A stretch of 64,000 bases of DNA, taken from contig NZ_FNXF01000007.1 of NCBI RefSeq assembly GCF_900108485.1, positions 122,937 to 186,936 on the forward strand, read 5' to 3'. Source of the stretch: Rheinheimera pacifica. GTDB taxonomy: Bacteria; Pseudomonadota; Gammaproteobacteria; Enterobacterales; Alteromonadaceae. Each line of letters opens with the position of its first letter. Positions within the stretch are counted from its first letter, which is position 1. Shown here piece after piece: positions 9,593-19,244 of this stretch. The notes under the pieces are model-generated. The model searched no databases, was not told the DNA's origin, and worked only from the letters and a program-made list of their open reading frames with translations. The translations under genes were made by a program, and so were the position numbers.

Positions 9593-10936
9593 ATGTCCGT
9601 TTTGCCTTATTACCTAGCCTGGCTGTCTGGCCTGAGTATCTATTTCCAACGTCGTGTACTAAGCATCTTTGTACTGGGCTTTTCCAGTGGCCTGCCGTTA
9701 ATGCTGGTTTTTGGTGTGCTATCTTTTTGGTTACGTGAAGCACAGGTGTCGCGTGCCGATATTGGCTATTTTAGTTGGGTGGCAATGGCATACGCTATTA
9801 AATGGCTGTGGTCACCGCTGGCTGATCATCTGAAAATTCCGCTACTACATGAAAAACTTGGCAGACGACGTAGCTGGTTACTGCTATCCCAGCTTGCCGT
9901 CATGGTTGCAGTTTGCTGTATGGCATTAACCGACCCGCAGCAGGATTTAGCCCTGATGGCCGCTTTTGCTGTCATGCTGGCTTTTGCTTCAGCAACACAA
10001 GATATTAATGTTGATGCCTTCCGTATTGAAAGCGCGCCTGAAAAGCTGCAGGCAGCGCTCGCTGCTGCCTATCTTGCCGGCTACCGGCTGGCAATGATTA
10101 TGGCATCGGCGGGTACGTTGTGGCTGGCTGCTATCTTCTCCGATGGCAGTAGTTACGATTTAGCTGGCTGGCAGCAGGCATATTTGGTTATGGGGTTATG
10201 TATGCTGCCGGGTATTATCACCACATTACTTAGCAAAGAACCTGTCAGTGGCCTGCAGCAACAACACTATACCAGTGGCTCCTTCTTACAGCGCACTCTG
10301 TCGTGGCTAAAACAAGCAGTGGTTGCGCCCTTTATTGACTTTTTCAGCCGTTATAAATGGCATGCAATACTGATACTGTCGCTGATTGCATGTTACCGCC
10401 TGAGCGATGTTGTAATGGGCGTGATGGCAAATGCGTTTTATGTAGATATGGGCTATAGCAAAGAAGAGGTTGCCAGCATTTCCAAGATCTATGGAGTTAT
10501 TATGACATTGATCGGCGCTGCCCTTGGCGGAGTGCTGATTAATCAGTTTGGCATAATTAAAATCCTGTTTATTGGTGCGGTACTAAGCGCGGTAACTAAT
10601 TTGCTGTTCTCTGCATTAAGCCAGATTGGTTATGATCTGGTGTGGTTAACCTTAGTGATCTCAGCAGATAATTTAAGCGCAGGCATTGCTACCAGTGCTT
10701 TTCTTGCTTATTTAGCGTCTTTAGTTAATCTGGCGTTTACCGCCACCCAGTATGCGATATTCAGCTCACTGATGTTGTTGCTACCTAAATTTACCGGTGG
10801 TTTTTCCGGCCGATGGGTAGAACAACTGGGATATAGCCAGTTTTTTGTTATGACAGCCCTGATGGGGATACCGGCGTTAGTGTTGATTGTATTACTGGCG
10901 CGCGCGCAGCGCTTAAAACAGAACGCCGCACAGTAG
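9593..10936 (+). CDS. ampG: AmpG-family muropeptide permease
   Basis: This 447-residue major facilitator protein has about twelve or more membrane segments. The N-terminal sequence RVLSIFVLGFSSGLPLMLVFGVLSFWLRE and the TQDINVDAFRIE motif near residue 140 are typical of AmpG, which imports GlcNAc-anhydroMurNAc peptides from the periplasm for cell-wall recycling. In E. coli, imported muropeptides are processed by enzymes including Mpl, and mpl is also in this window. No good Shine-Dalgarno is seen, so the exact start is uncertain. Confidence 0.9.
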   Translation: MSVLPYYLAWLSGLSIYFQRRVLSIFVLGFSSGLPLMLVFGVLSFWLREAQVSRADIGYFSWVAMAYAIKWLWSPLADHLKIPLLHEKLGRRRSWLLLSQLAVMVAVCCMALTDPQQDLALMAAFAVMLAFASATQDINVDAFRIESAPEKLQAALAAAYLAGYRLAMIMASAGTLWLAAIFSDGSSYDLAGWQQAYLVMGLCMLPGIITTLLSKEPVSGLQQQHYTSGSFLQRTLSWLKQAVVAPFIDFFSRYKWHAILILSLIACYRLSDVVMGVMANAFYVDMGYSKEEVASISKIYGVIMTLIGAALGGVLINQFGIIKILFIGAVLSAVTNLLFSALSQIGYDLVWLTLVISADNLSAGIATSAFLAYLASLVNLAFTATQYAIFSSLMLLLPKFTGGFSGRWVEQLGYSQFFVMTALMGIPALVLIVLLARAQRLKQNAAQ

Positions 10937-10945
10937 CGCGGCGTT
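10922..10945. terminator. Hairpin between convergent ampG and XRE gene
   Basis: AACGCCGC (10922-10929) and GCGGCGTT (10938-10945) form a perfect 8-bp GC-rich stem that spans the ampG stop codon. The following tract is poor in T, so it may act as a rho-assisted or weak terminator for both converging transcripts. Confidence 0.45.
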
Positions 10946-10968
10946 GCTGACATAGATAGCTCAATAGG

Positions 10969-11211
10969 TCAGGCTGATAATACTTGCTTTAACCCTTCCG
11001 TGGGGTCGACGTCCAGTGCCTGGCAGTAACGTACGTATTCAATCACATCTAAACGACGTTCCTGATTCTCTACTTTACCGATAAAAGAGTGCGGTGTACC
11101 CAAAATTTCAGACAGGCTGCGCATAGTATGGCCCTTTTCCTGACGCTGCCGTTTTAACCAGACACACAGACGCTTATTTTCATCAGAAATTACGCTTTTT
11201 GTACCTTTCAT
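10969..11211 (-). CDS. Small XRE-family helix-turn-helix protein
   Basis: The 80-residue protein is little more than one Cro/C1-type HTH domain: RLCVWLKRQRQEKGHTMRSLSEILGTPHSFIGKVENQERRLDVIEYVRYCQAL, with the typical helix 2-turn-helix 3 around residues 30-48. It probably binds DNA as a dimer, but its target is unknown. GGAGAAG stands before the ATG at 11211. It is isolated, convergent with ampG, and does not look like part of an intact prophage. Confidence 0.8.
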   Translation of the reverse strand: MKGTKSVISDENKRLCVWLKRQRQEKGHTMRSLSEILGTPHSFIGKVENQERRLDVIEYVRYCQALDVDPTEGLKQVLSA

Positions 11212-11460
11212 GTTTTTTTCTTCTCCCAGCGTGTTACGCTTTTATTATGTCAAAAATACTTCCTGCAAAAAATCAAAACCCTATTGCAAACGCAATAAGC
11301 AATAAAAATCGGTTAATTAAACCACAGGATGCGACAAGCGTACAGCCACAACTGTTAAAATATGTATTACGACTTTACAGTGCCAGAAATGGCGTAATTT
11401 GCAGCAATAAATCAACGCGTACCTAAGCAGAACCGTGCCAGGTATCAAACAGAGATAAAG

Positions 11461-11634
11461 ATGATAAAATTATTTTTTTTAATGCCAATATTGATGTGTG
11501 CACTTTGGTACTGGTACCTAAAGCAATCAGGCTGGACTATCCGGCAGGGTAAAAAAGGCTTTGCCTACATTATTACTTTTAACGGCTGCATTGCACTGGC
11601 TTTGTGGGGCATTATGCTACTGACCCAGCGTTGA
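11461..11634 (+). CDS. 57-aa membrane protein, two helices
   Basis: A short frame starting ATG at 11461 encodes 57 residues: MIKLFFLMPILMCALWYWYL as a first hydrophobic helix, a basic loop with GWTIRQGKKGFAY, then a second helix ending in LALWGIMLLTQR. AGAGATAAAG precedes the start. The two-helix hairpin topology with a positively charged loop and lack of any competing frame support a real small inner-membrane protein of unknown function. It is convergent with erpA. Confidence 0.65.
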   Translation: MIKLFFLMPILMCALWYWYLKQSGWTIRQGKKGFAYIITFNGCIALALWGIMLLTQR

Positions 11635-11662
11635 GCCAGTAGCTTAAATAACATACGAGGCT

Positions 11663-11687
11663 GTAGTTTTTATTTTACAAAAACTAC
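11663..11687. terminator. A/T-rich hairpin between the 57-aa gene and erpA
   Basis: GTAGTTTTT (11663-11671) pairs perfectly with AAAAACTAC (11679-11687) around a seven-base loop. It lies between two converging genes, which suits a shared terminator, but the stem is A/T rich and the call is weak. Confidence 0.35.
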
Positions 11688-11693
11688 TACCGC

Positions 11694-12035
11694 TTACACG
11701 GAGAAAGACGAGCCACAACCACAAGTGGTAGTAGCGTTAGGGTTTTGTACAATAAAACGGCTACCTTGCAAACCTTCGGTATAATCTACCACGCCGCCCA
11801 TCAGATACTGCAGGCTCATAGGGTCTACCACCATGGCGACACCCTGCTTCTCTACGACGAAATCGCCTTCATTCACTTTTTCATCGAAGGTAAAACCATA
11901 CTGAAAGCCAGAACAACCACCACCGGTAATATACACCCGTAGCTTTAGCTCAGGGTTTTCCTCTTCACTGACCAGCAACGCCACTTTACGTGCTGCCGCT
12001 TCAGTAAATTCAATTGGTACAGCTGGCTCTGACAT
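11694..12035 (-). CDS. erpA: ErpA, iron-sulfur cluster insertion protein
   Basis: ErpA is an A-type carrier that delivers iron-sulfur clusters to target apoproteins, including enzymes of isoprenoid synthesis. The 113-residue protein has the three conserved cysteines at Cys41 ([10 protein letters not shown]) and Cys105/Cys107 (TTCGCG). GGAG precedes the ATG at 12035. Its promoter carries an IscR-like operator, consistent with known IscR control of erpA in E. coli. Confidence 0.95.
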   Translation of the reverse strand: MSEPAVPIEFTEAAARKVALLVSEEENPELKLRVYITGGGCSGFQYGFTFDEKVNEGDFVVEKQGVAMVVDPMSLQYLMGGVVDYTEGLQGSRFIVQNPNATTTCGCGSSFSV

Positions 12036-12065
12036 AACAACTCCACAGGTTTAGCTAAGGGGCAA

Positions 12066-12101
12066 ATTATCTAATACTTGACTAATTTATTCAAGTATTA
12101 G
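12066..12101 (-). promoter_or_regulatory. erpA promoter with IscR type 1-like operator
   Basis: An 11-bp perfect inverted repeat (12071-12081 with 12091-12101) lies 36 bases before erpA. The central 25 bases, 12074-12098, agree with the published IscR type 1 consensus at every position but one by my alignment (half sites ATACTTGACT and TTCAAGTAT). On the minus strand, TTGAAT (12094-12089) and GATAAT (12071-12066) form a -35/-10 pair with a 17-base spacer, so the operator covers the promoter. Repression by [2Fe-2S]-IscR is the likely mode. Confidence 0.75.
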
Positions 12102-12200
12102 CCCCGTTCAGCGCAGATTAGTTATCGTCTTCGATAATTAAGCTGATTTCTCAGCAACTTATGATAAACTCTGTATTAACTATTACGGGTGTTATGGCTT

Positions 12201-13907
12201 ATGCAGCGCTGGCAGATCTGGCTTCCGTCTTTACAACGTCGTTTGGCATTACCGCAAACCTCACTGCAACTCTGTGTGTTGGGTATGCTAGGAGGGCTGG
12301 CGGCGTCCATTCTGATTATTTTATTCCGTTTAGCTATTATTGGCCTGCAAAGCTTTTTTTTAGATCGTACTGACGACTTTTCAACTGTTGGTACAGATAT
12401 TCGCTGGATGCTACCACTTGGTGCTGCAGTATTAATCGGCCTTATCGCCTGGCTCACCGGCTATAAACATTACCGTCTTGGTATTCCCTTTGTTATCCAT
12501 CGGATAAAGCTAAAATACGGCATGATGCCAACCCGTAATACCCTGAACCAGTTTTTTGGCGGCATATTGGCACTGGCCGGTGGTTTTTCTGTGGGTCGTG
12601 AAGGCCCCTCTGTGCATTTAGGTGCTTATGGTGCCAGCACCCTGGGTAAATATCTGCAATTGCCTTATAACAGCATTCGTATTCTGGCAGGCTGTGGTAT
12701 CGCCGCTGGCATTTCCGCTTCGTTTAATACCCCACTGGCAGCAGTGATTTTTGTCATGGAAGTAGTGCTACGTGAATACCGCGTGCATGTGTTTATTCCT
12801 ATTATGTTGTCTTCTGTGGTGGGCGCTCTGGTAACGCAAACGGTGTTTGGCAGTGGCAGAGAGCTGGCACTACTGAATATTGTTTCTATCAGCAGTTGGC
12901 ATATACCCTATCTGGTGCTGTGCGGCATTGTGTTCGGCGCTATCGCCTTTGTATTTAACAAAAACATGATGCGCCTGATAAAGCTGTTTAAAAACTGGCC
13001 TTTGATCCTGCGGTTATGTCTCGCAGGCGCGCTTACTGCGGCAGTGGGTTATGTTATTCCGCATGCGATGGGCTCTGAAACCGGCGCTATTTACTACGCT
13101 GTAAATGCGCCGAATGACGTAACCCTGTTGCTGACCATTTTTGTCGGCAAAATGCTGCTAACCTTGTTCGCTTTAGGCCTGGGTGTGCCCGGTGGTGTGA
13201 TTGGCCCGATATTTGGTATCGGTATTGTATTGGGTACTTTACTGGCGATTATTCCGTCTGCCATTATCGGTGACAACAGTATTGCCGGTACTTATGCGGT
13301 ACTGGGTATGGCCGGGCTGATGGCCGCCACTATGCATGCGCCACTTGCTGCCTTGGTAGCCGTGATGGAGCTGGCGCATAACCCTGGCATTATTGTGCCC
13401 GCCATGGTGGTCATAACCACGGCTTATATTACCGGTGTACAGTTTTTTAATAACAAATCTATTTTTTTGCTGCAGCTCGACTTTTTACAAATGCCTTATA
13501 AGCTGTCTCCGGCTGACGACGTGCTGCAAAAAGTAGGCGTACTGGCACTGTTGGATAATCAGTATCAGTTGCTCGACAACCCGGACGAGCAACACGTGCT
13601 GCAGGCCCTGGATAAGCTGGAACCGCCGCATCAATTGCTGGTAAAACGGGATACGGGCGCTCAGAGCACGTTTTTGCTGGCAAGCTATGATGTTCAGCTG
13701 TCTATGACAGGTGCCAGCGCTGTGCAGTACTTGCCGTTACAGGGCTTAACGCATCAGGCTACTATGGCCGAGGTGTTTGCCATTTTGGAAGATAAGCGCG
13801 AAGGCGCAGTGTATATTTATCGCGAAGAAGAACCACAACAGCTGATAGGCATTATCCGCTGGGATCAGGTGCGCAGTTTATTGGTAAAACAGAACAATTT
13901 ATTATGA
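12201..13907 (+). CDS. CLC-family chloride channel/antiporter with C-terminal CBS-like region
   Basis: The 568-residue protein has the CLC membrane domain with the anion-pathway motif GREGP at 132-136, including gating Glu134, and a second pathway motif GVPGGVIGPIFG. Residues from about 430 onward are cytoplasmic and resemble a CBS-domain pair (LTHQATMAEVFAILEDKREGAVYIYREEEPQQLIGII near the end). Many CLC proteins exchange chloride and protons or pass anions; which applies is not settled here. ATG 12201 is preferred to GTG 12189 because GGGTG is better placed. It overlaps hemJ by 4 bases. Confidence 0.9.
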   Translation: MQRWQIWLPSLQRRLALPQTSLQLCVLGMLGGLAASILIILFRLAIIGLQSFFLDRTDDFSTVGTDIRWMLPLGAAVLIGLIAWLTGYKHYRLGIPFVIHRIKLKYGMMPTRNTLNQFFGGILALAGGFSVGREGPSVHLGAYGASTLGKYLQLPYNSIRILAGCGIAAGISASFNTPLAAVIFVMEVVLREYRVHVFIPIMLSSVVGALVTQTVFGSGRELALLNIVSISSWHIPYLVLCGIVFGAIAFVFNKNMMRLIKLFKNWPLILRLCLAGALTAAVGYVIPHAMGSETGAIYYAVNAPNDVTLLLTIFVGKMLLTLFALGLGVPGGVIGPIFGIGIVLGTLLAIIPSAIIGDNSIAGTYAVLGMAGLMAATMHAPLAALVAVMELAHNPGIIVPAMVVITTAYITGVQFFNNKSIFLLQLDFLQMPYKLSPADDVLQKVGVLALLDNQYQLLDNPDEQHVLQALDKLEPPHQLLVKRDTGAQSTFLLASYDVQLSMTGASAVQYLPLQGLTHQATMAEVFAILEDKREGAVYIYREEEPQQLIGIIRWDQVRSLLVKQNNLL

Positions 13908-14335
13908 TGCTTATACTTGTATACAAAGCCTTACACGTGTTTTTTATGGTTGCCTGGTTTGCCGGTATCTTTTATCTGCCACGTTTATTTGTTTACCACG
14001 CCGGCACAACAAGCCCGGACTGCGACGCCGAATTTAAAGTGATGGAGCGGCGCTTACTCTATTTTGTCACACCTTTTGCCTTGCTTACACTAGTGTTTGG
14101 CTTACTGCTTATTCACAGTTACGGCGCAGCTTGGTTTAAAGCCAGCCACTGGCTGCACTATAAACTGCCGTTGGTGATGTTACTGTATGGGTATCACGCT
14201 TATTGTTTTAAATTACTGGCAGATTTTAAACACAACCGTAACCGGCGCAGCCCCCGGTTTTACCGTATTTTTAACGAAGTTCCGGTGCTGGTTTTACTGG
14301 CTATTATCCTGCTGGCGTACTTAAAACCTATGTAG
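13904..14335 (+). CDS. hemJ: HemJ, protoporphyrinogen IX oxidase
   Basis: HemJ oxidises protoporphyrinogen IX to protoporphyrin IX, the penultimate heme step, in bacteria lacking HemG or HemY. The 143-residue protein has four membrane helices and the family landmarks KALHVFFMVAWFAGIFYLPRLFVYH at the N-terminus, a central FKVMERRLLYFVTPF segment, HYKLPLVMLLYGYH, and the C-terminal SPRFYRIFNEVPVLVL. The conserved His10 is present. It overlaps the CLC gene by ATGA and lies upstream of pyrB and hemL. Confidence 0.9.
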   Translation: MMLILVYKALHVFFMVAWFAGIFYLPRLFVYHAGTTSPDCDAEFKVMERRLLYFVTPFALLTLVFGLLLIHSYGAAWFKASHWLHYKLPLVMLLYGYHAYCFKLLADFKHNRNRRSPRFYRIFNEVPVLVLLAIILLAYLKPM

Positions 14336-14367
14336 TGGCGTATTCGCTTTTAGCCGGTGTTTTCGCG

Positions 14368-14413
14368 TATAATGCCGCCGTTTACTGCCGGTTCCGGGCC
14401 AGTTCCGGCCCGG
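14368..14413 (+). promoter_or_regulatory. pyrB promoter -10 and leader hairpin
   Basis: A consensus TATAAT (14368-14373) is followed by a GC-rich 7-bp stem, CCGGGCC (14394-14400) with GGCCCGG (14407-14413), 29 bases before the pyrB ATG. The stem has no U run after it, so it is not a classic attenuator terminator; it could affect mRNA stability or ribosome loading. Pyrimidine genes in other bacteria are commonly controlled in the leader, but that is inference here. Confidence 0.45.
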
Positions 14414-14442
14414 GTTAATTCTTAGTGAAAAGAGCACTGACT

Positions 14443-15456
14443 ATGAGCTTTAAAGGCGAACACATCCTCTCGGTAAGCCAGTTTGACCGTGACACCATTC
14501 AGCACGTTTTTCAGATAGCCCGCAACATGCAGCCTTATGCCAGCCGGCAAAAACGCACCAAGGTACTTGAAGGCGCTATTTTAGGTAACCTGTTCTTTGA
14601 ACCCAGCACACGTACCCGGGTTAGTTTTGGCTGCGCGTTTAATTTGCTCGGTGGTGAAGTACGTGAGACTACCGGTATGGAATCGTCAGCGTTATCTAAA
14701 GGCGAATCGTTATTTGATACAGCCAGAGTCATTAGCAGCTACAGCGATGTTATTGCTATGCGCCATCCGCAAGCCGGCTCTGTTGCAGAATTTGCCCTTG
14801 GCAGCCGCGTGCCGGTATTAAATGGCGGAGATGGAGCCAACGAGCATCCCACTCAGGCACTGCTGGACTTATTCACAATTGAGCGCGAGCTGTCGTCGTC
14901 AGGCCAAAGCATTGATGGTATGCATATCGCTATGGTAGGTGACTTAAAATTCGGCCGCACCGTGCACTCATTATCCAAGCTGTTAAAGCTGTATAAAAAT
15001 CTGCGTTTTACGCTTATTTCGCCCAAAGAGCTGGCCATGCCGGACGACATTGTCAGCGCCATTGAAAATGCCGGCCATCAGGTGAATATTACCGATGTGC
15101 TTGAGGGCAACCTGAATGCCGATATTGTCTACCAGACCCGTATTCAGGAAGAGCGCTTTCCGTCAAAAACAGAAGCCAATTTATACCGTGGCAAATTTCG
15201 TTTAAACCAGGAAATTTACACCCGCTACTGTAAATCCAACACCGTAATTATGCACCCGCTGCCGCGTGACTCGCGCATTGAAGCTAACGAGTTGGACAAC
15301 GACTTAAACCTGAACCCCAATCTTGCTATCTTCCGCCAGGCAGATAATGGCATTCTGGTACGAATGGCCTTATTTGCCTTAACGCTGGGCGTTGAAGGAA
15401 TTATTACCAATTACGAATGCGCTGTGCCCTGGTATAGCAACAAGCACAGTGGCTAA
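14443..15456 (+). CDS. pyrB: PyrB, aspartate carbamoyltransferase catalytic subunit
   Basis: PyrB joins carbamoyl phosphate and aspartate to start pyrimidine synthesis. The 337-residue protein shows the carbamoyl-phosphate motif FFEPSTRTR (about residue 50), NGGDGANEHPTQALLDLFT (about 130) and HPLPRDSRIEANELD (about 270). The length, larger than the 311 residues of E. coli PyrB, fits the longer form seen in some Alteromonadales relatives. ATG 14443 with AAAAGAG upstream is preferred to GTG 14425. No pyrI regulatory-subunit gene follows it; hemL comes next. Confidence 0.93.
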   Translation: MSFKGEHILSVSQFDRDTIQHVFQIARNMQPYASRQKRTKVLEGAILGNLFFEPSTRTRVSFGCAFNLLGGEVRETTGMESSALSKGESLFDTARVISSYSDVIAMRHPQAGSVAEFALGSRVPVLNGGDGANEHPTQALLDLFTIERELSSSGQSIDGMHIAMVGDLKFGRTVHSLSKLLKLYKNLRFTLISPKELAMPDDIVSAIENAGHQVNITDVLEGNLNADIVYQTRIQEERFPSKTEANLYRGKFRLNQEIYTRYCKSNTVIMHPLPRDSRIEANELDNDLNLNPNLAIFRQADNGILVRMALFALTLGVEGIITNYECAVPWYSNKHSG

Positions 15457-15499
15457 TACAGCGTGTAGCTGTTTCAATTTATTTATCGGAAACTGATTT

Positions 15500-16780
15500 A
15501 TGTCTTTATCTGCAGAACTGTTCCAACGTGCCCAGCACACTATCCCTGGCGGTGTAAACTCACCGGTGCGCGCATTTAAAAGCGTTGGTGGTACACCAGT
15601 ATTTATTGACCGCGCCGACGGTGCTTACCTGTTTGATGTTGATGGCAAACGTTATATCGATTATATCGGCTCCTGGGGGCCAATGCTGTTGGGCCATAAC
15701 CATCCGGCCATCCGTAATGCCGTTATTGAAGCTGCCGCCAAAGGTTTAAGTTTTGGCGCGCCCTGCCCGGCTGAGGTAACCATGGCTGAGCTGGTAAGCA
15801 AACTGGTGCCATCAATGGAAATGCTGCGGATGGTTAGCTCCGGCACAGAAGCTACGATGAGCGCCATTCGCTTAGCGCGTGGTTATACCGGCCGTAATAC
15901 CATTGTTAAATTTGAAGGCTGCTACCATGGCCATGCTGACTCGCTGCTGGTAAAAGCCGGTTCAGGTGCACTGACACTTGGCGTACCAAACTCGCCTGGC
16001 GTACCGGCAGATTTTGCCAAATACACGTTAACCAGCGAATTTAACAACCTGCCGCAGTTAGCACAGTTATTTGCGCAGCACGGCGACGATATCGCCTGTA
16101 TTATTGTCGAGCCGGTAGCCGGCAATATGAACTGTATTCCACCTGCCCCCGGCTTTTTACAAGGCCTGCGCCAACTGTGTGATCAATACGGCGCAGTGCT
16201 GATATTCGACGAAGTGATGACCGGCTTTCGCGTGGCACTGGGCGGCGCCCAGGCGGTGTATAACGTAACGCCGGATTTAACCACTTTAGGTAAAATTATC
16301 GGTGGCGGCATGCCGGTAGGCGCCTTTGGTGGCAAGCGCGACATTATGCAGCATATAGCGCCGCTGGGGGCGGTGTATCAGGCAGGCACTTTATCCGGCA
16401 ACCCTATTGCTATGGCGGCAGGCCTGGCAGCTTTGACCGAGATCAGTAAGCCTGGCGTTTATGAGGCCTTAACGGCTAAAACGACTCAGCTGATTAATGG
16501 CATCAGCGCAGCCGCCGCAAAACATGGCGTGCCGCTGACGACCAATCAGGTGGGTGGTATGTTTGGTTTGTTCTTCACCACAGAAACCACAGTGACAAAC
16601 TTTGCCCAGGCAACGCAGTGTGATACCGAGGCCTTTAAACGCTTCTTCCACCTGATGCTACAGCAGGGTATTTATCTGGCCCCTTCAGCTTATGAAGCCG
16701 GCTTTTTATCGCTGGCGCACAGTGACGCTGACCTGGCGCACACCATAACGGCAGCAGAGCAGAGCTTTAAACAGCTTTAA
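15500..16780 (+). CDS. hemL: HemL, glutamate-1-semialdehyde 2,1-aminomutase
   Basis: HemL converts glutamate-1-semialdehyde to 5-aminolevulinate in the C5 tetrapyrrole pathway. This 426-residue class III aminotransferase-fold protein has the PLP Lys265 in [18 protein letters not shown] and the FDEVMTGFR motif near 236-244, and starts [26 protein letters not shown] as in the family. Its stop overlaps by 4 bases the stop of the convergent regulator gene. HemJ, later in the same pathway, lies upstream. Confidence 0.95.
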   Translation: MSLSAELFQRAQHTIPGGVNSPVRAFKSVGGTPVFIDRADGAYLFDVDGKRYIDYIGSWGPMLLGHNHPAIRNAVIEAAAKGLSFGAPCPAEVTMAELVSKLVPSMEMLRMVSSGTEATMSAIRLARGYTGRNTIVKFEGCYHGHADSLLVKAGSGALTLGVPNSPGVPADFAKYTLTSEFNNLPQLAQLFAQHGDDIACIIVEPVAGNMNCIPPAPGFLQGLRQLCDQYGAVLIFDEVMTGFRVALGGAQAVYNVTPDLTTLGKIIGGGMPVGAFGGKRDIMQHIAPLGAVYQAGTLSGNPIAMAAGLAALTEISKPGVYEALTAKTTQLINGISAAAAKHGVPLTTNQVGGMFGLFFTTETTVTNFAQATQCDTEAFKRFFHLMLQQGIYLAPSAYEAGFLSLAHSDADLAHTITAAEQSFKQL

Positions 16781-18852
16781 CGGCGGTTTTGCAACCAGAC
16801 AATATCGGTATCGTACGGCCGTTGCCGTACGATATAGCCAAGGCCATTGCCATTGCTGTAAATTGCCACCGGCATTTCCTGCTCAGTGATCAGTAACGCA
16901 TTCGCTTGCTGTGACAACCAGTCAAAATGATAAACAGCGGTATTGTTATCTACCAGCCAGTAAATCCCCGTATTGTCAGTAAACCATTGTTCACCACTGC
17001 TACTACGCCAATCAATTTGTACCGGTAAGTTGATTAGCTCATGTGCCGGCGTTAATAAAGCCAGGTTTGCAGTATTAGCAAACTGCAGCACTAAGCTCTG
17101 CTGCGGGCCACAACGTACATCTGTAACACCGGCCATAATCCAGTCTGGCTTGTTGCTTTTTTCGCTCATCAGCACCCAGCCATCTGCTGTCAGGGCTGTC
17201 CAGTACAACGTGCCGTGGCAACTGGCGTAACGTCCTGGCGATGTTACATCGTGATACCGTTGTAACTGGCCTGATGCCAGGTCAAGCTGATACAGGCTGG
17301 CGTTAATTAATACCAGTAATTGCTGTTGGTGCCATAGCAGTTGTTGTACATGTTGTTGCTCAGTAAAACGGGTGATTTGAGTGCTATCCCGCTCCTGCGC
17401 CAGCCAGACTTGGCTATGTCCGGCACGTTCTGATACAAAAGCCGCCCGGCCGGTGTCACTTATTGCCAGTAAACGTTCACTGCGGTTACTGACATGCCAT
17501 GGCAGTAACTTTACCCCACCGCTTATTTCCGGACTATCAGCCACCCGGAGGATATCGGTGGTGTAATCTAAATACTGTGTTGCCAGCACCTGCCCCGGGT
17601 AACGTGATGCCTGAGTCAGCTCCCGTGTCATTGGCCCCAAACCCTGGCTGCTATTTGATTTTAACGAAACAATCTGTAACTCCTGCTGCCCGGCAGATAA
17701 CAACAGTTGCCGCTCATCCCACCAGCTAAACTGAGTAATAACATAAGGAAAATCCAGTAACTTCTCAAACTTACCGTCCGGCAATGTTAACTGCAGCAAA
17801 ACTGACTGATTGGCCGTCTGCTGGGCAACAACGTACAAGCTGTCATTACGAATTAACATATACGAAATATCGCGCCAGCGATTGTGCTGTGACAACAACA
17901 GCTCAGCGGCCTTTCCGGGCAAAGCACTCCACAGCTGTAGCTGATTTGTATCAGCATCGATATCCAGCCACAGCAGCTTTTGCTGCCACACAGCGGCGCC
18001 CTGAGGCAGCACTTTCTGACAAGGCCAAAGTAGCTCAGGTTTTATTGCCGGTTTTATATGTTGACGATAAAAGTAGCAACCACCATCGATGTTTTCGGCT
18101 CGGAAGATGATATGCTCAGCATCCAGCCACAGCGCCTGGGACAACTGGCGGTATTTTTGTGGCATGTGCTCAACCCTGAGGTCTGTCAGGTTCTGCAAGC
18201 TCCAGTTAAATAAGGTACTATCCACAGCTTTATGCTGATACAACACATGCGAACCACCAGGTGTTAATACCGGCCAGTATTCCTGCCCGCTTAACGCACT
18301 AATGGGGGTAATGGTATCAGGTAATTTTATCAACGGCGCTGAGGTATAGGTCGCCAGCACATATGCCAGGCTGGCACAGCCAATAATCACCGCTGTCGCA
18401 GTACCAGCAATAAAGCGCCAGGCAGCACGCGGTTTTATATCAGGCCCCATGTCAGCCGCTACTGCGTTAACACTAACACCCTCTGCGCTGACAGCGGCAA
18501 TATCCTGCAACTTGGCCGGTGTAATAGTCGCCAGCCAGCGATAACCTTTTTTTGATGCTGTCTCTATATAGCTTGGCGCCCGCACATCGTCGCCAAGTAC
18601 TTTACGCAATGCTCCGACAGCACGCATAACGGCAGCATCAGTACCTTCATCTGCAGGCCAGACTTTTTCAATCAGTGTATCTTTGGCCAACAAAATACCG
18701 GGGTGCAGTAAAAAGTAATTAAGCAGGCTATGTAAGCGCGGTTCCAGCCGGACCATATCGTCTGCACTAGTGGCATCAACCGGCCACAGCTGACCATAGA
18801 TCACCTGATAATACCAGTTTCCAATTTGTACCACGGGGTCAAGATTTGACAT
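16777..18852 (-). CDS. CadC/ToxR-like membrane regulator with C-terminal sensory domain (I)
   Basis: The 691-residue protein has an OmpR/PhoB-type winged helix at about residues 30-110 ([51 protein letters not shown]), a single membrane helix near 143-170 ([20 protein letters not shown]), and a long periplasmic part rich in short beta-strand repeats ([16 protein letters not shown]) that suggests a TolB-like beta-propeller. That layout is like CadC: a DNA-binding head linked directly to an envelope sensor. The signal and target promoters are unknown. A second regulator of the same design lies 400 bases upstream. Confidence 0.8.
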   Translation of the reverse strand: MSNLDPVVQIGNWYYQVIYGQLWPVDATSADDMVRLEPRLHSLLNYFLLHPGILLAKDTLIEKVWPADEGTDAAVMRAVGALRKVLGDDVRAPSYIETASKKGYRWLATITPAKLQDIAAVSAEGVSVNAVAADMGPDIKPRAAWRFIAGTATAVIIGCASLAYVLATYTSAPLIKLPDTITPISALSGQEYWPVLTPGGSHVLYQHKAVDSTLFNWSLQNLTDLRVEHMPQKYRQLSQALWLDAEHIIFRAENIDGGCYFYRQHIKPAIKPELLWPCQKVLPQGAAVWQQKLLWLDIDADTNQLQLWSALPGKAAELLLSQHNRWRDISYMLIRNDSLYVVAQQTANQSVLLQLTLPDGKFEKLLDFPYVITQFSWWDERQLLLSAGQQELQIVSLKSNSSQGLGPMTRELTQASRYPGQVLATQYLDYTTDILRVADSPEISGGVKLLPWHVSNRSERLLAISDTGRAAFVSERAGHSQVWLAQERDSTQITRFTEQQHVQQLLWHQQQLLVLINASLYQLDLASGQLQRYHDVTSPGRYASCHGTLYWTALTADGWVLMSEKSNKPDWIMAGVTDVRCGPQQSLVLQFANTANLALLTPAHELINLPVQIDWRSSSGEQWFTDNTGIYWLVDNNTAVYHFDWLSQQANALLITEQEMPVAIYSNGNGLGYIVRQRPYDTDIVWLQNRR

Positions 18853-18934
18853 TAAGGTCCGCCCGACAATTGATTGTCTGGGCGGATTATACCTTAACTA
18901 TAAGAAATGTTTAGCGTTGTTAATTGAGGAACGC

Positions 18935-19159
18935 TTATGACAGTTTTAATTTATCACTGCTGGTGTCTTGAGTTTTATCTTTACTACCTTTTGTTTCCAC
19001 CGGCGAGTAAAAGTCCGGGATAGTACAAAGCGGGTAGTAAACACAGGCATAAAGTAGCTGATCATTTGCACTCGAGGTATCCATGAGATTAGCTTTTTTC
19101 ACAGCAAAACCTGCAGTGCCCAACAAAGCAACGAACATAATTGTAAGTGTAGTTTTCAT
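18935..19159 (-). CDS. Small secreted protein, 74 aa
   Basis: AGGAG lies 8 bases before the ATG at 19159, giving 74 residues that start with a signal peptide MKTTLTIMFVALLGTAGFA. The mature part is about 55 residues with two cysteines in YACVYYPLCTIPDFYSP and a Lys/Asp/Ser-rich tail. I recognise no family. The longer frame to 19210 is rejected because the signal peptide and ribosome binding site both point to 19159. Its position between two CadC-like regulators suggests it could be a target or a ligand of one of them; this is inference. Confidence 0.65.
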   Translation of the reverse strand: MKTTLTIMFVALLGTAGFAVKKANLMDTSSANDQLLYACVYYPLCTIPDFYSPVETKGSKDKTQDTSSDKLKLS

Positions 19160-19244
19160 TTCCAGCTCCTGAGTTATCATTGGCTTACAAACCAACCATA
19201 GGAGCATCAACTCGTTATAACTCGATGACTTTCAGATAAATTTT

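Noticed and set aside
10969..11211. XRE gene as a prophage repressor
   Set aside because: It is isolated among core genes, with no phage genes or integrase nearby.
11199..11426. Plus-strand frame of 75 codons upstream of the 57-aa gene
   Set aside because: It starts inside the XRE gene on the other strand and shows no protein-like pattern or ribosome binding site.
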